From an uncultured Paracoccaceae bacterium (GTDB taxonomy: Bacteria; Pseudomonadota; Alphaproteobacteria; Rhodobacterales; Rhodobacteraceae): 64,000 bases of DNA. The notes below the pieces were generated by a model. That model saw nothing but the letters and a program-made list of their open reading frames with translations, searched no databases and was not told the origin of the DNA. This document shows, in pieces, positions 9,781 to 19,387 of this stretch. The stretch's first letter is position 1; each line of letters opens with the position of its first letter. The position numbers were made by a program, and so were the translations under genes. The DNA lies in assembly GCA_947494675.1 (NCBI GenBank), contig CANLVP010000001.1, positions 992,001 through 1,056,000 of the forward strand. The letters are read 5' to 3'.

Positions 9781-9807
9781 AGAAAAAACCCCGCCACAAG
9801 GGCGGGG
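9781..9807 (-). terminator. Rho-independent terminator after ccrM
   Basis: A perfect 7-bp stem CCCCGCC/GGCGGGG with a 5-nt loop is followed, on the minus strand, by a T-rich run (plus strand AGAAAAAA at 9781-9788). It lies 66 bp past the ccrM stop and just before the propeller gene start, so it separates the two transcripts. Confidence 0.85.
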
Positions 9808-9872
9808 TGAAGTTATGTGCTCCGTGGACTTGCCAAGATGACAAGCGGGCCACAGGCACCGGCGGTATTCCT

Positions 9873-11075
<1,203 letters not shown>

Positions 11076-11077
<2 letters not shown>

Positions 11078-11714
11078 AATCACTTGGATTTTTTGCTTGG
11101 CACAAGATGTTGTGGACAGGCTTAAACGAACGACGATGATGTGGAGTGACACCGTGTCTTTTGAGTCCCGCTTTGTGCTCAACCGTTGGGTAGCCTGCAT
11201 TTTTCTCCCAGCCATAGCCAGGATGCTGTTGCGCCAAATCCACCATCAGCCGGTCGCGCCACACTTTAGCCACAATTGAGGCCGCCGCGATGCTCAGGCT
11301 GCGCGCGTCGCCCTTCACAATCGTCTCATTGGGGATGTTCAGCCCACGCGGCACCATGTTGCCGTCAATCAGCGCGTAGTCTGCCGGTTGCCGCAGCCCC
11401 GACAAGGCACGGACCATCGCGATATGGCTGGCGCGCAGGATGTTATTCTGATCAATCTCAGCCACGCTGACGTCGACAATACAGACATCAGCGCTGACCA
11501 TCAGCGCGTCATAAAGCGCATCGCGCCGTTTCGCGCTCAGCTTTTTGCTATCGTTCAAACCGTCGGGAATGCGGTCCGGGTCCAAGACCACAGCGGCGGC
11601 AGTCACCGGCCCCGCCAATGGGCCGCGCCCGACCTCATCCACCCCAGCAATCCGGTGATAGCCACGCAAAAGGGCGGCTGTCTCAAAATCGAAACTGGGG
11701 GTCTTGGGTATCAT
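11076..11714 (-). CDS. rnhB: Ribonuclease HII
   Basis: RNase HII cleaves RNA in RNA/DNA hybrids and removes misincorporated ribonucleotides. The 212-aa product has the DEVGRG catalytic motif (residues 25-30), LNDSKKLS, ALIDGN, the KGDARSLSIAAASIVAKVWRD block and the C-terminal GYPTxxH (AGYPTVEH) motif, so all family elements are intact. It lies directly upstream of ccrM in the same direction, a pairing frequent in Rhodobacterales, with about 90 bp between them carrying GANTC sites. Confidence 0.95.
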
Positions 11715-11752
11715 GCCTTGTTTTGATCGCAGCCCGCAGGGTGCTGCAAGTC

Positions 11753-11792
11753 AAAAAGGGGGCGTCAGGACATGTCCGAACCTGACGCCCCC
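11753..11792 (-). terminator. Strong hairpin terminator downstream of the 169-aa exported protein
   Basis: A perfect 12-bp inverted repeat (GGGGGCGTCAGG at 11758-11769, CCTGACGCCCCC at 11781-11792) with an 11-nt loop is followed on the minus strand by TTTTT (plus AAAAA at 11753-11757). It ends the transcript of the gene at 11837-12346 and insulates rnhB. Confidence 0.88.
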
Positions 11793-11836
11793 AAGGCGGG
11801 ATGCGGTCGCTGGGGCAAGGACCGCGCCCCGATCCC

Positions 11837-12346
11837 TTAGCGACGCGCGGTGGTATAGCCTTGGCGGCGCAGGCACGCGGGGTCGAAACCGTTGTGTGCA
11901 GCGTCACGGGTCAGCACCCGAACTGCGCAGCTTTGTGGCAGGCGCGCCGCATAGCGGTAGTTCTCTGTCAGGCAGCGACGGGCAAACATGTTCTGTGTGC
12001 CAAACCGTGTCTCGACCGATTTGAAACAGCGGGCGGGCAAGACCTTGGCGTTATGGCGCGGCTGGATGCCACCACGATCACGCACAGGGCCGGGGTTCAG
12101 GCGCGGTGCATTGTTTTGGACCACGGGCGGCGCATGGTAGTTCGGGTTCAAGGCGCGGGGCTGCACGGGCTGGTAGGCTGGCGCGCTGTCATTGTCATTC
12201 CGGTTGCTCAGCGCTGTGGCCACGATCCCAGCGGCAACAAGGCCAAACAGAAACTTGCCAAAATCGTCATCGTTAAATTCCTGCGCCTGCAAAGGCATAA
12301 CAGAGAGGGACAGCGCCGTAACACCTGCAATCATCGTCTTAATCAT
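11837..12346 (-). CDS. Exported hypothetical protein with four C-terminal cysteines
   Basis: A 169-aa protein with no family I recognise. Residues 1-21 are a signal peptide ending LQAQ. A hydrophobic segment at about 30-47 (FGKFLFGLVAAGIVATAL) could anchor it. A proline/asparagine-rich linker (about 50-95) leads to a basic C-terminal domain with cysteines at 107, 125, 140 and 158, which could form two disulfides in the periplasm. It is monocistronic: a strong terminator follows, and the next gene upstream is divergent. Function unknown. Confidence 0.6.
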   Translation of the reverse strand: MIKTMIAGVTALSLSVMPLQAQEFNDDDFGKFLFGLVAAGIVATALSNRNDNDSAPAYQPVQPRALNPNYHAPPVVQNNAPRLNPGPVRDRGGIQPRHNAKVLPARCFKSVETRFGTQNMFARRCLTENYRYAARLPQSCAVRVLTRDAAHNGFDPACLRRQGYTTARR

Positions 12347-12431
12347 GGTTTCACCTTTCGTTTGCGCGCCCTTGGCAGAGGTGCGGGACGCCGGGTGAAA
12401 CCAACTTGGCGGCAGTGATCCCCGCCAAACA

Positions 12432-12449
12432 ATAACCGCCTCTGGTTAT
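12432..12449. promoter_or_regulatory. Palindrome in the divergent promoter region
   Basis: ATAACC-N6-GGTTAT is a perfect 6-bp inverted repeat in the 170-bp region between two divergently transcribed exported-protein genes (starts at 12346 and 12517). It could be an operator for either gene. No regulator is assigned, and the repeat is short enough to be chance. Confidence 0.3.
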
Positions 12450-12516
12450 CGGATTTCGGCGGGGGTAACATGACCCGATATTGAATATCAGGGCAGACAC
12501 AGGAGATACGAGAGCC

Positions 12517-12798
12517 ATGAAAAAGCTGACTTTCCCTTTCCTTCTGCTCATGCTGATCGCCACCGGCGCGCAGGCAGCCTGCTTTGCCGACTATAAGGCC
12601 AAGCAAGATAACCCATTGCGGCTGCACTATGGTGTGGCCGAGATAAATGGCAATTGCACAGAAGAGCGCGCGACGAACCAGTTGACGCGCCGTCTGAATG
12701 CCGATGGCTGGACCTTGCTGAATGTGCTGGGCGTCTTTGATGACGCAGGGCTAGAGGAACGAAAGGAAAGCGCTGGTGACTACTTCCTCCGCTACTGA
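12517..12798 (+). CDS. Small secreted protein upstream of a membrane winged-helix protein
   Basis: A 93-aa protein. Residues 1-20 are a clear signal peptide (MKKLTFPFLLLMLIATGAQA), leaving a mature domain of about 73 residues with cysteines at 22 and 47. AGGAGA at 12501-12506 precedes the ATG; a TTG at 12481 is in frame but would place the signal sequence internally. The last 23 bases overlap the next gene, so the two are probably translationally coupled. No family is recognised. The pairing suggests a periplasmic partner of the membrane protein, which is inference only. Confidence 0.6.
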   Translation: MKKLTFPFLLLMLIATGAQAACFADYKAKQDNPLRLHYGVAEINGNCTEERATNQLTRRLNADGWTLLNVLGVFDDAGLEERKESAGDYFLRY

Positions 12799-13474
12799 AG
12801 CACGCGAAATCGGCAATCGGATTGTGGTGGGCGGCATTGTCGCCATCGTCTTGATCCTTGCCATTGCAGCAGTGCTCTTGTTTTTGAACCTGCCGGACGC
12901 CAACGCGTTTAACGCGCGGGTCGAACAGTTGTTCATCGAAAACGACAACCTGACATCAAACGCCGAGATCAAGCTGCTGGAAATCCTTGCGGGCTCTGGC
13001 ACGGCTTTCTCGGATACCTTGTCGTCGTATCGGTTTGTGATTTTCGTGCTGCTGGTTTTTGCGACGGCGCTTTTGGTGGCGGCAGTCGCCTTCCTTGTGA
13101 TGCTGATCGCCCTGAACCGCCGGATGAGCCAGATCGAACGTAAGGGGATTGAGGTCAACTCGCTGCATATCTCGCGTGACGAAAAGGCGGTCTACCTCAA
13201 CGATTTCCAATTCAAGCTGACCGATGCCGCGATGGAAACGCTATCGGTGTTGGCCGAGGCACGCATGGATGATGAGGTCATGTCAGGTGCTGAAATCGAA
13301 GGCGTAATTTCAGGCCGTGATGCCGCCGACTGTGACGAGGCCGCTGGCGCCACCCGCATCAAGCGCTTGCGGGACACCCTGGGCAACCAGATGGTGAGCG
13401 AGCTGCTGGTGAAGAATATCGCGCGCAAAGGCTACATGCTGGCGATCGACAAGGACGTCATTCGGATGCGCTAG
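12776..13474 (+). CDS. Membrane-anchored winged-helix DNA-binding-like protein
   Basis: A 232-aa protein with two hydrophobic helices (about 16-37 and 86-113) flanking a loop of about 48 residues, and a C-terminal domain (about 137-225). That domain resembles the OmpR/ToxR winged helix: LNDFQFKLTDAAMETLSVLAE, ATRIKRLRDTLGNQ and LLVKNIARKGYMLAI correspond to the helix and hairpin elements ending in the usual RGxGYxL. No receiver domain is present. The GTG start has GAAAGGAAAG upstream. It could be a one-component membrane regulator that senses through the loop, perhaps with the secreted protein whose gene overlaps it. The topology (DNA-binding domain after the second helix, cytoplasmic) is inferred. 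Confidence 0.6.
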   Translation: MTTSSATEAREIGNRIVVGGIVAIVLILAIAAVLLFLNLPDANAFNARVEQLFIENDNLTSNAEIKLLEILAGSGTAFSDTLSSYRFVIFVLLVFATALLVAAVAFLVMLIALNRRMSQIERKGIEVNSLHISRDEKAVYLNDFQFKLTDAAMETLSVLAEARMDDEVMSGAEIEGVISGRDAADCDEAAGATRIKRLRDTLGNQMVSELLVKNIARKGYMLAIDKDVIRMR

Positions 13475-13526
13475 GGCGTGGCGGGGTCACTGTGCGCAGC
13501 GGTGATCCCCTCAAACCGCACAAATT

Positions 13527-13603
13527 TGGCGACCCCGGCAGGATTCGAACCTGCAACCTGCCCCTTAGGAGGGGGCTGCTCTATCCAGTTGAGCCACGGG
13601 GCC
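13527..13603 (-). tRNA. tRNA-Arg (anticodon CCT)
   Basis: A 77-nt cloverleaf on the minus strand. The acceptor arms GGCCCCG and CGGGGTC pair with one G-U; the anticodon loop is CTCCTAA (anticodon CCT, decoding AGG); the T loop is GGTTCGAATCC; and CCA is encoded at the 3' end. It lies between the winged-helix gene and the LacI-type regulator gene. Confidence 0.95.
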
Positions 13604-13726
13604 ATGCATTCGATATCCTCTTGTTTACGCTAACCGTCAACCGATCTTGGCCTGTTGGCCTTTTACAACCCGGTGCTGGCCCGCTAAGTGTGATTGCAGA
13701 GCAAACAACGATCAGGACGGACCACC

Positions 13727-14749
13727 GTGACCATCCCACCTCGCCGCCCGTTGACACTGCGTGATGTTTCCGAGGCCTCTGGCGTGAGCGAAATGACCGT
13801 CAGTCGTGTCTTGCGCGACAAGGGCGATGTCAGCGCTGCCACTCGTGCCAAGGTGCAAGAGGCCGCGAAACGGCTCGGATATGTGCCCAACAAGATCGCA
13901 GGGTCATTGGCCTCAAGCCGCGTCAACCTGGTTGCTGTGATCATTCCGTCGCTCAAGAACATGGTCTTTCCAGAGGTCCTGTCAGGCATTTCAGAAACGC
14001 TCGAAGATACGGTGCTGCAGCCCGTCGTGGGAGTCACCGATTACCTGCCCGAAAAGGAAGAGAAGGTCCTGTTTGAGATGCTGTCATGGCGTCCAGCGGG
14101 CGTCATCATTGCCGGGCTTGAGCATTCAGAACCGTCCCGCGCGATGTTGACACAAGCCGGTGTGCCAGTGGTCGAAATCATGGACACCGACGGCGAACCC
14201 GTTGACGCCTGCGTCGGCATTTCGCACAGGCGCGCGGGCCGCGTTATGGCCGAGGCAATCCTTGACGCGGGCTATCGTCGGATCGGGTTTATGGGCACCA
14301 AGATGCCGCTTGATCACCGCGCCCGGAAACGGTTCGAGGGGTTCACCCGGACGCTCGCAAGCTCTGGGATCGAGATTGTCGACCAGGATTTCTATTCCGG
14401 TGGTTCGGCCCTCGCCAAGGGGCGCGAAATGACGGCCGAGATGTTAGGGCGTAACCCCGACCTCGATTTCCTTTATTTTTCAAACGATATGATCGGCGCG
14501 GGCGGGCTGCTGTATCTTCTCGAACAGGGCATCGATGTCCCGGGTCAGATTGGCCTTGCCGGGTTCAACGGTGTCGAACTCTTGGACGGGCTTCCGCGCG
14601 CATTGGCAACAATGGATGCTTGCCGTCATCAGATCGGTGTCAAAGCGGCACAGATCATTGCCAACCGCACCAAGGGCATCATCGATGATGACCCGATTGT
14701 CGCGCTGAGCCCAACGATCTCGCTTGGTGACACACTGATCCGCAGCTAG
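13727..14749 (+). CDS. LacI-family transcriptional regulator (GntR-of-gluconate type)
   Basis: A 340-aa LacI/GalR repressor. The N-terminal HTH (LTLRDVSEASGVSEMTVSRVLRDKGDVS, about residues 9-36) and hinge helix (NKIAGSLAS) precede a periplasmic-binding-like sensor domain, with the ligand-loop segment GVELLDGLPRALATMD near the end. It resembles the gluconate regulator branch, but the effector is not certain. The GTG at 13727 with CAGGACGG upstream is preferred over the TTG at 13694. gnd, about 2.2 kb away behind a GGDEF-EAL gene, is one possible target. It converges on the GGDEF-EAL gene with a 3-bp gap. Confidence 0.85.
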   Translation: MTIPPRRPLTLRDVSEASGVSEMTVSRVLRDKGDVSAATRAKVQEAAKRLGYVPNKIAGSLASSRVNLVAVIIPSLKNMVFPEVLSGISETLEDTVLQPVVGVTDYLPEKEEKVLFEMLSWRPAGVIIAGLEHSEPSRAMLTQAGVPVVEIMDTDGEPVDACVGISHRRAGRVMAEAILDAGYRRIGFMGTKMPLDHRARKRFEGFTRTLASSGIEIVDQDFYSGGSALAKGREMTAEMLGRNPDLDFLYFSNDMIGAGGLLYLLEQGIDVPGQIGLAGFNGVELLDGLPRALATMDACRHQIGVKAAQIIANRTKGIIDDDPIVALSPTISLGDTLIRS

Positions 14750-14752
14750 CCG

Positions 14753-16864
14753 TCACGCGGCACGGATATCGCCGCGATCTGCCAAAAAGGTGCGCACTTC
14801 GCGCAACGGCATGGGTTTGGCATGCAGGTAACCCTGTGCCGTGTCACAGTTGAACGCGAGCAACATGTCTTGTTCCGCCTGGGTTTCGACCCCTTCGGCC
14901 AAGACGGCAATCCCGAGGCATTGCGCGAGGTCGACGATTGCCCCGGTGATGGTCTGCAGTTCTTTGTCGCGATCGATGTGGCGCACGAGGCTCCGGTCGA
15001 TCTTGATCTGACTGACAGCGAATTTGCGCAAAGTTGCGATGGCCGCGTGGCCGGTGCCAAAATCGTCGAGCTCCACCCGAAAGCCCGCCTCGATCATCCG
15101 GTGGACGTTCTGAACAATATGGCCCGCGCGTTCATCCAGAAGCGTGGATTCAAGCAATTCGATCCGCAAATTGCTGTGGGCGATGCCGTGGGCGTTCATG
15201 TGATGCGTCAGCCGTCCAATCAAATTCGGATCGCTGATCTGGGCCATCGACATGTTCAGACTGACGCAAGGGTTGGGCACACCCCACTCCAGCATTTGGC
15301 GCACGGCCTTGCACGATTGATCCATCACTATATCGTCCAGCGCCTCTGTCAGGCCCGCGTTCTGGGCCACTGACAGGAACTCTGCCGCTGATACGGGCGG
15401 CCTGTCGGCGGGCAGCCAGCGGATCAACGCTTCATACCCTTGGATATTGCCCGTACGCGCATTGATCTGCGGTTGGAAGAACGGTTGGAACTCGCCGCGC
15501 TGAATGCCTTCTTGCATCCGTTGTGCGATGTCGCTGTTGCGGATTGTCGCCTCTCGCATTTTTGGTTCAAAGACCACGATCCGCTGTGCACCGCTGCGTT
15601 TTGCCTGACCGAGGGCAATCGCCGCCCCCAAGAGGGCCTCACTCGCAGGGTTTTGCGTATCGCGTCGCACAAAGGCGACGCCGATGGAGGCGCCGATATG
15701 ACATTGGTGGCCATGATACCCGATGGGTTGCGCGATGCGCCTGCTGATCCGTTCGGCATAGCGCAAAACCTCTGCCCGCGACTTGCGCGTGACCAGCAAA
15801 CATATGAATTCGTCACCGCCGACACGCGCGGCAATCCGTGGCGGCGTCGGCCCGCCCGATAGAATATCCGCACAGGTGCGCAGCACGAAGTCCCCGGCTT
15901 CTTGACCGAACACTTCGTTCACAGCCTGAAAGCGGTCCAAGTCGATATGAAGCGCGACAATCCGCTCCCGAGGCGTGAGCTCTTGGGTTAGCTGGTCAAC
16001 TTCCTCCGCCAAACGGTAGCGATTGCGGAGCCCCGTCAGATCATCGGTCATCAGCAGCGTGTTCAGCCGCTCTTGCTGTTGTTTGAGCGCGGTGATGTCC
16101 ACCCTCAGCCCAACGCGTCCGCCATCGTCAGTTTTGCGTTCGACAATGCGCAACCAACGCCCATCTGATAGCTGTTGTTCGACATCTGAATTGCCATCTT
16201 CATGCGCCGCCAGCCGGTCGCGGAGCCATTCGTCTTCTCGACCGATGGCGTCAGCGTATTGGCCCCGCGCGAGGCCGAACTCCAGAATGTCCTTGAACTT
16301 TGCCCCACGAACCATGGCCGGGGCGCTGACCTTGTAAATCTCGCGGTAGGTTTCGTTACACAGGATCAGCCTGTCATCCGCGTCATACAGGACAAACCCG
16401 TCAGACAGCGCGTTCATGCCCGTCAGCAACTGGTTCTGTGCGCGTGCGGCCACGCTTTTGTAATAGTGCAGCTGAGAGATATCGCGCGTCATCACGACAA
16501 AGGTTTTGTGATCCCCACCATGGAACATCACGGTGACCGCGTGCACCTTGGGGCGGTCGCCCGCTTCGCGAAACAGAAAGTCGCATTTGCCCGATTGTCT
16601 GCGCCGCACCCGATCAAACAACCGCCGGACCCGAGATTGGTCCAAGTTTGGGTTCAGCTGCCAGACTGTGCGATGGCGCAGCCGTCGCATATCCTGCCCC
16701 ATATAGTCCCGCGCTGCAGCATTGGCAGAGATCAGTTTGAAGGTTTCACCATCGAACGTATAGATTTGCGCGGTCGCGCTTTCGTACATGCGCAACAAGA
16801 TCCGGCGCGCAAGGATATCCTGCGCTGCAGACATTTCTGCAATTTGAACCGGGTCGGTTTGCAT
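14753..16864 (-). CDS. PAS-PAS-GGDEF-EAL cyclic di-GMP enzyme
   Basis: A 703-aa cytoplasmic protein with no transmembrane segment. Two PAS-like regions (about 24-130 and 143-260) precede a GGDEF domain (about 268-432, motif GGDEF at 349-353) and an EAL domain (about 449-695, motif EAL at 478-480). The EAL domain also has ELLESTLL, DDFGTGH, QIKIDRSLV and AEGVET. Both active-site motifs are intact, so it may make and degrade c-di-GMP; no RxxD inhibitory site precedes GGDEF. The PAS regions should sense an internal or redox signal. It stands alone between gnd and the LacI-type gene. Confidence 0.92.
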   Translation of the reverse strand: MQTDPVQIAEMSAAQDILARRILLRMYESATAQIYTFDGETFKLISANAAARDYMGQDMRRLRHRTVWQLNPNLDQSRVRRLFDRVRRRQSGKCDFLFREAGDRPKVHAVTVMFHGGDHKTFVVMTRDISQLHYYKSVAARAQNQLLTGMNALSDGFVLYDADDRLILCNETYREIYKVSAPAMVRGAKFKDILEFGLARGQYADAIGREDEWLRDRLAAHEDGNSDVEQQLSDGRWLRIVERKTDDGGRVGLRVDITALKQQQERLNTLLMTDDLTGLRNRYRLAEEVDQLTQELTPRERIVALHIDLDRFQAVNEVFGQEAGDFVLRTCADILSGGPTPPRIAARVGGDEFICLLVTRKSRAEVLRYAERISRRIAQPIGYHGHQCHIGASIGVAFVRRDTQNPASEALLGAAIALGQAKRSGAQRIVVFEPKMREATIRNSDIAQRMQEGIQRGEFQPFFQPQINARTGNIQGYEALIRWLPADRPPVSAAEFLSVAQNAGLTEALDDIVMDQSCKAVRQMLEWGVPNPCVSLNMSMAQISDPNLIGRLTHHMNAHGIAHSNLRIELLESTLLDERAGHIVQNVHRMIEAGFRVELDDFGTGHAAIATLRKFAVSQIKIDRSLVRHIDRDKELQTITGAIVDLAQCLGIAVLAEGVETQAEQDMLLAFNCDTAQGYLHAKPMPLREVRTFLADRGDIRAA

Positions 16865-16971
16865 TTCTCACCACTGCATTAATCAGCGGCACATTATCGT
16901 CGCAGGGGTGAAGCAACCCTTAAAGTAATCCCGAAAATTGAAACTTGTTCTTGCGCAGACGGGCCGACTGC

Positions 16972-18369
16972 TTAGTCAGCCCATGGGCCGTGCTGATCCT
17001 TGGCCCCATTGTCCATCCGGACAAAACCATGACGTCCAAAGTAATCTCGCTGTCCCTGGATCATATTGGCGGTGCCGCGCGCGGTGCGCATGGCGTCAAA
17101 ATAGGCCAGACCAGAGGCAAGCGACGGCATCGCAACGCCATGGGTCGCGCCAACGGCGACGACGGCACGCAAGGCGGCGTGGTTGCCACGCAAGTAGTCC
17201 GCAAAGCGGTCCGCATACATCAGGTTGCGGTCGGGATCTTCGGCCAAGGCAGCGGCCATGTCGTTCAACATGTCTGACCGGATAATGCAGCCTTCACGCC
17301 AGACCTTGGCAATATCAGGCAGCGGAAGCGCCCAGCCAAAGGCCTCTGACGCGGCTTCGATCATGGTAAAGCCTTGCGCGTAACATAGCACCTTGCCTGC
17401 GATCAGCGCGCCTTCGAGCTGGGCCAGATCAAGCGCACCGTCGATGGGCTGTGGTGCGGCGCCAAAAAGGTCCTCACCCGCTGCACGCTCACCGACGCGC
17501 GATGACAGGTTACGCGCAACGACAGCGGCCTCAATCGCGGGGATCGGGGCGGCCAATTGCTGCGCTTCGATCACCGTCCAGCGGCCTGTGCCTTTTTGAC
17601 CTGCGGCATCAACGATCATGTCCAGCATCGGCGTGCCGGTGGACGTGTCCTTTGCCAAAGCGACCGCGCCCGAAATCTCAATCAGGTAGGATTTGAGCGG
17701 GCCGTTATTCCAGCCCTCAAACACCTTGCCGATGGCATCCGCGTCCATGCCCATGCCGTCGCGCATGATGCCGTAGACCTCTGCGATCATCTGCATATCG
17801 GCGTATTCGATACCGTTGTGCACGGCTTTGACGAAGTGGCCCGCGCCTTCTTCGCCCATCCAAGTGGCGCAAGGCGTGCCTTCGTATTTGGCGCTGATCG
17901 CTTCGAGGACATGGGCCACGCGGTCCCAATATTCGCGCTTGCCGCCCCCCATGATCGACGGGCCAAACCGCGCGCCTTCTTCGCCGCCGGACACGCCGAT
18001 CCCCAGAAACGGGCCGGTCGCCTCGCGGGCGCGACGGTTGGTGTCATGGAACAATGCGTTGCCCGCATCAATAATCATGTCGTCATCATCGAGGAGCGGA
18101 CGCAGGGCCGCGATTTGGTCGTCAACGGGCTGGCCTGCTGGCACCATCAAGATGATCGCGCGTGGCTTTGCGATGGCGGCGACCAGATCTTCGAGCGTGT
18201 CTGTCGCTGTGATCTTGCTGGCCAGATCGCCCGCCCCTGCTGCGAAATCCTGCGTGACAGTCCCCGTCCGGTTCCACACAGCGATATCAAAGCCCTTGTC
18301 GGCGATGTTCAGCGCCAGCGCCGCACCCATCGTCCCCAAGCCAATCAAACCTATTTCTGCGTTCGACAT
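16972..18369 (-). CDS. gnd: 6-phosphogluconate dehydrogenase, decarboxylating
   Basis: A 465-aa enzyme of the oxidative pentose phosphate pathway, turning 6-phosphogluconate into ribulose 5-phosphate with NADPH and CO2. The Rossmann motif GLIGLGTMGAALALNIADKG, the substrate motif FLGIGVSGGEEGARFGPSIMGGG, the catalytic VKAVHNGIEYADMQ and the C-terminal FVRMDNG are all present. The start MSNAEIGLIG at 18369 has GGAGCACC upstream; the longer frame to 18453 adds residues not found in the family. A near-palindrome, GTATACCATTCCATAC, lies just upstream and may be an operator. Confidence 0.95.
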   Translation of the reverse strand: MSNAEIGLIGLGTMGAALALNIADKGFDIAVWNRTGTVTQDFAAGAGDLASKITATDTLEDLVAAIAKPRAIILMVPAGQPVDDQIAALRPLLDDDDMIIDAGNALFHDTNRRAREATGPFLGIGVSGGEEGARFGPSIMGGGKREYWDRVAHVLEAISAKYEGTPCATWMGEEGAGHFVKAVHNGIEYADMQMIAEVYGIMRDGMGMDADAIGKVFEGWNNGPLKSYLIEISGAVALAKDTSTGTPMLDMIVDAAGQKGTGRWTVIEAQQLAAPIPAIEAAVVARNLSSRVGERAAGEDLFGAAPQPIDGALDLAQLEGALIAGKVLCYAQGFTMIEAASEAFGWALPLPDIAKVWREGCIIRSDMLNDMAAALAEDPDRNLMYADRFADYLRGNHAALRAVVAVGATHGVAMPSLASGLAYFDAMRTARGTANMIQGQRDYFGRHGFVRMDNGAKDQHGPWAD

Positions 18370-18386
18370 TTGGGGTGCTCCTTCAT

Positions 18387-18404
18387 TGTATACCATTCCA
18401 TACT
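18387..18404. promoter_or_regulatory. AT-rich near-palindrome upstream of gnd
   Basis: GTATACCATTCCATAC lies within about 20-35 bp upstream of the gnd start. It contains imperfect inverted half-sites (GTAT/ATAC) like operators of GntR-family or other dimeric repressors. It could overlap the gnd promoter or Shine-Dalgarno region. No regulator can be named from the sequence. Confidence 0.3.
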
Positions 18405-18451
18405 TTTCGCGACGCCGCCGGAATGTAAAGACCACGCGCGCCATCTGCGCC

Positions 18452-18480
18452 AAAGAAAAGGCCCGCCAAAGAGGCGGGCC
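18452..18480 (-). terminator. Rho-independent terminator of petABC
   Basis: A perfect 8-bp stem GGCCCGCC/GGCGGGCC (18460-18467, 18473-18480) with loop AAAGA is followed on the minus strand by TTTTCTTT. It lies 28 bp past the petC stop. Confidence 0.88.
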
Positions 18481-18507
18481 TTGTGATCTCTTGAGTTGCG
18501 CTGACGC

Positions 18508-19377
18508 TTACTCGTCTTTGTGCTTATGCGGTGCCCAAAGCTTTTTGTTGGTCAGGTAAAGCAGGACCGACAGGACTGCCAAGAACAACACGCCAGTCAG
18601 GCCCGCTTGCTTACGCGCAACCAGCTTTGGTTCAGCGGTCCACATCAGGAATGCCGCGATGTCTTCGGCTTCATGCTCGAGGCTGTTGGAGTGGCCGTCG
18701 TCGAAATCAACGTCCTCACCCCAAAGCGGCTGAGACATGGCGATCCACGAACCGGGCACCATGTGGTGACCGTGATCGTCGATGCAGGTCTCAGGGAAAC
18801 CACCAGAGGCGAAGGCTGCGTTGTAGAAGCCATCCATCGGTGGGTCCATTTCCAACGCGCACTCAGGCTCTTCGTGGTAGCCGGTCATCAGCGATGCGAT
18901 GTATTCCGCACCGCCCATACCTTGGAACAGCTGTGCCAAACCGGTGCCGTAAGGACCGGAGAAACCCGCGCGTGCCTTTGCCATCAGCGACAAATCAGGC
19001 GCGTTCGACAGTGCCGAGCCGGGGAACTTGTCGGCAGGCGTGGCAGGGCGGAAATCGCCTTCACCATCAAAGAGCGCCTGATCGAACACTTCATATTGCT
19101 CGGCATAGGCGCGCATCTGATCTTCGGGCAGGCCGGGGCCGCCTTCGTCATGCAGGTTACGGAATGCGACCAGTTCCAGACCGTGACAGGCAGAGCAGAT
19201 CTCGGTGTAGATCTTCAGCCCGCGCTGCAATTGGTTCTGGTCGTAGCTGCCAAATGGCCCCTCGAACGAGAATGCGTAATCCTCAATCTCGGTTTCCACT
19301 TCGGCGGCCAAGACGGGGCTGGCGGTCAGCGCCAGCGCCGCTGCGGCGGAGAGTGTCAGGTGACGGATCATTGTCAT
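18508..19377 (-). CDS. petC: Cytochrome c1 of the bc1 complex
   Basis: A 289-aa precursor of the haem-bearing cytochrome c1 subunit, which passes electrons from the Rieske centre to soluble cytochrome c. It has a cleavable signal peptide ending SPVLAA, the haem motif CSACH ([19 protein letters not shown]) and a C-terminal membrane anchor ([20 protein letters not shown]). The ATG at 19377 has AAGGAACT upstream; 19371 is an alternative. The gene is the last of petABC and is followed by a terminator. It serves both respiration and light-driven cyclic electron flow. Confidence 0.95.
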   Translation of the reverse strand: MTMIRHLTLSAAAALALTASPVLAAEVETEIEDYAFSFEGPFGSYDQNQLQRGLKIYTEICSACHGLELVAFRNLHDEGGPGLPEDQMRAYAEQYEVFDQALFDGEGDFRPATPADKFPGSALSNAPDLSLMAKARAGFSGPYGTGLAQLFQGMGGAEYIASLMTGYHEEPECALEMDPPMDGFYNAAFASGGFPETCIDDHGHHMVPGSWIAMSQPLWGEDVDFDDGHSNSLEHEAEDIAAFLMWTAEPKLVARKQAGLTGVLFLAVLSVLLYLTNKKLWAPHKHKDE

Positions 19378-19387
19378 AGTTCCTTTC

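Noticed and set aside
13684-13726. TTG start at 13694 for the LacI-type regulator
   Set aside because: The GTG at 13727 has a Shine-Dalgarno sequence and sits at the normal distance from the HTH.
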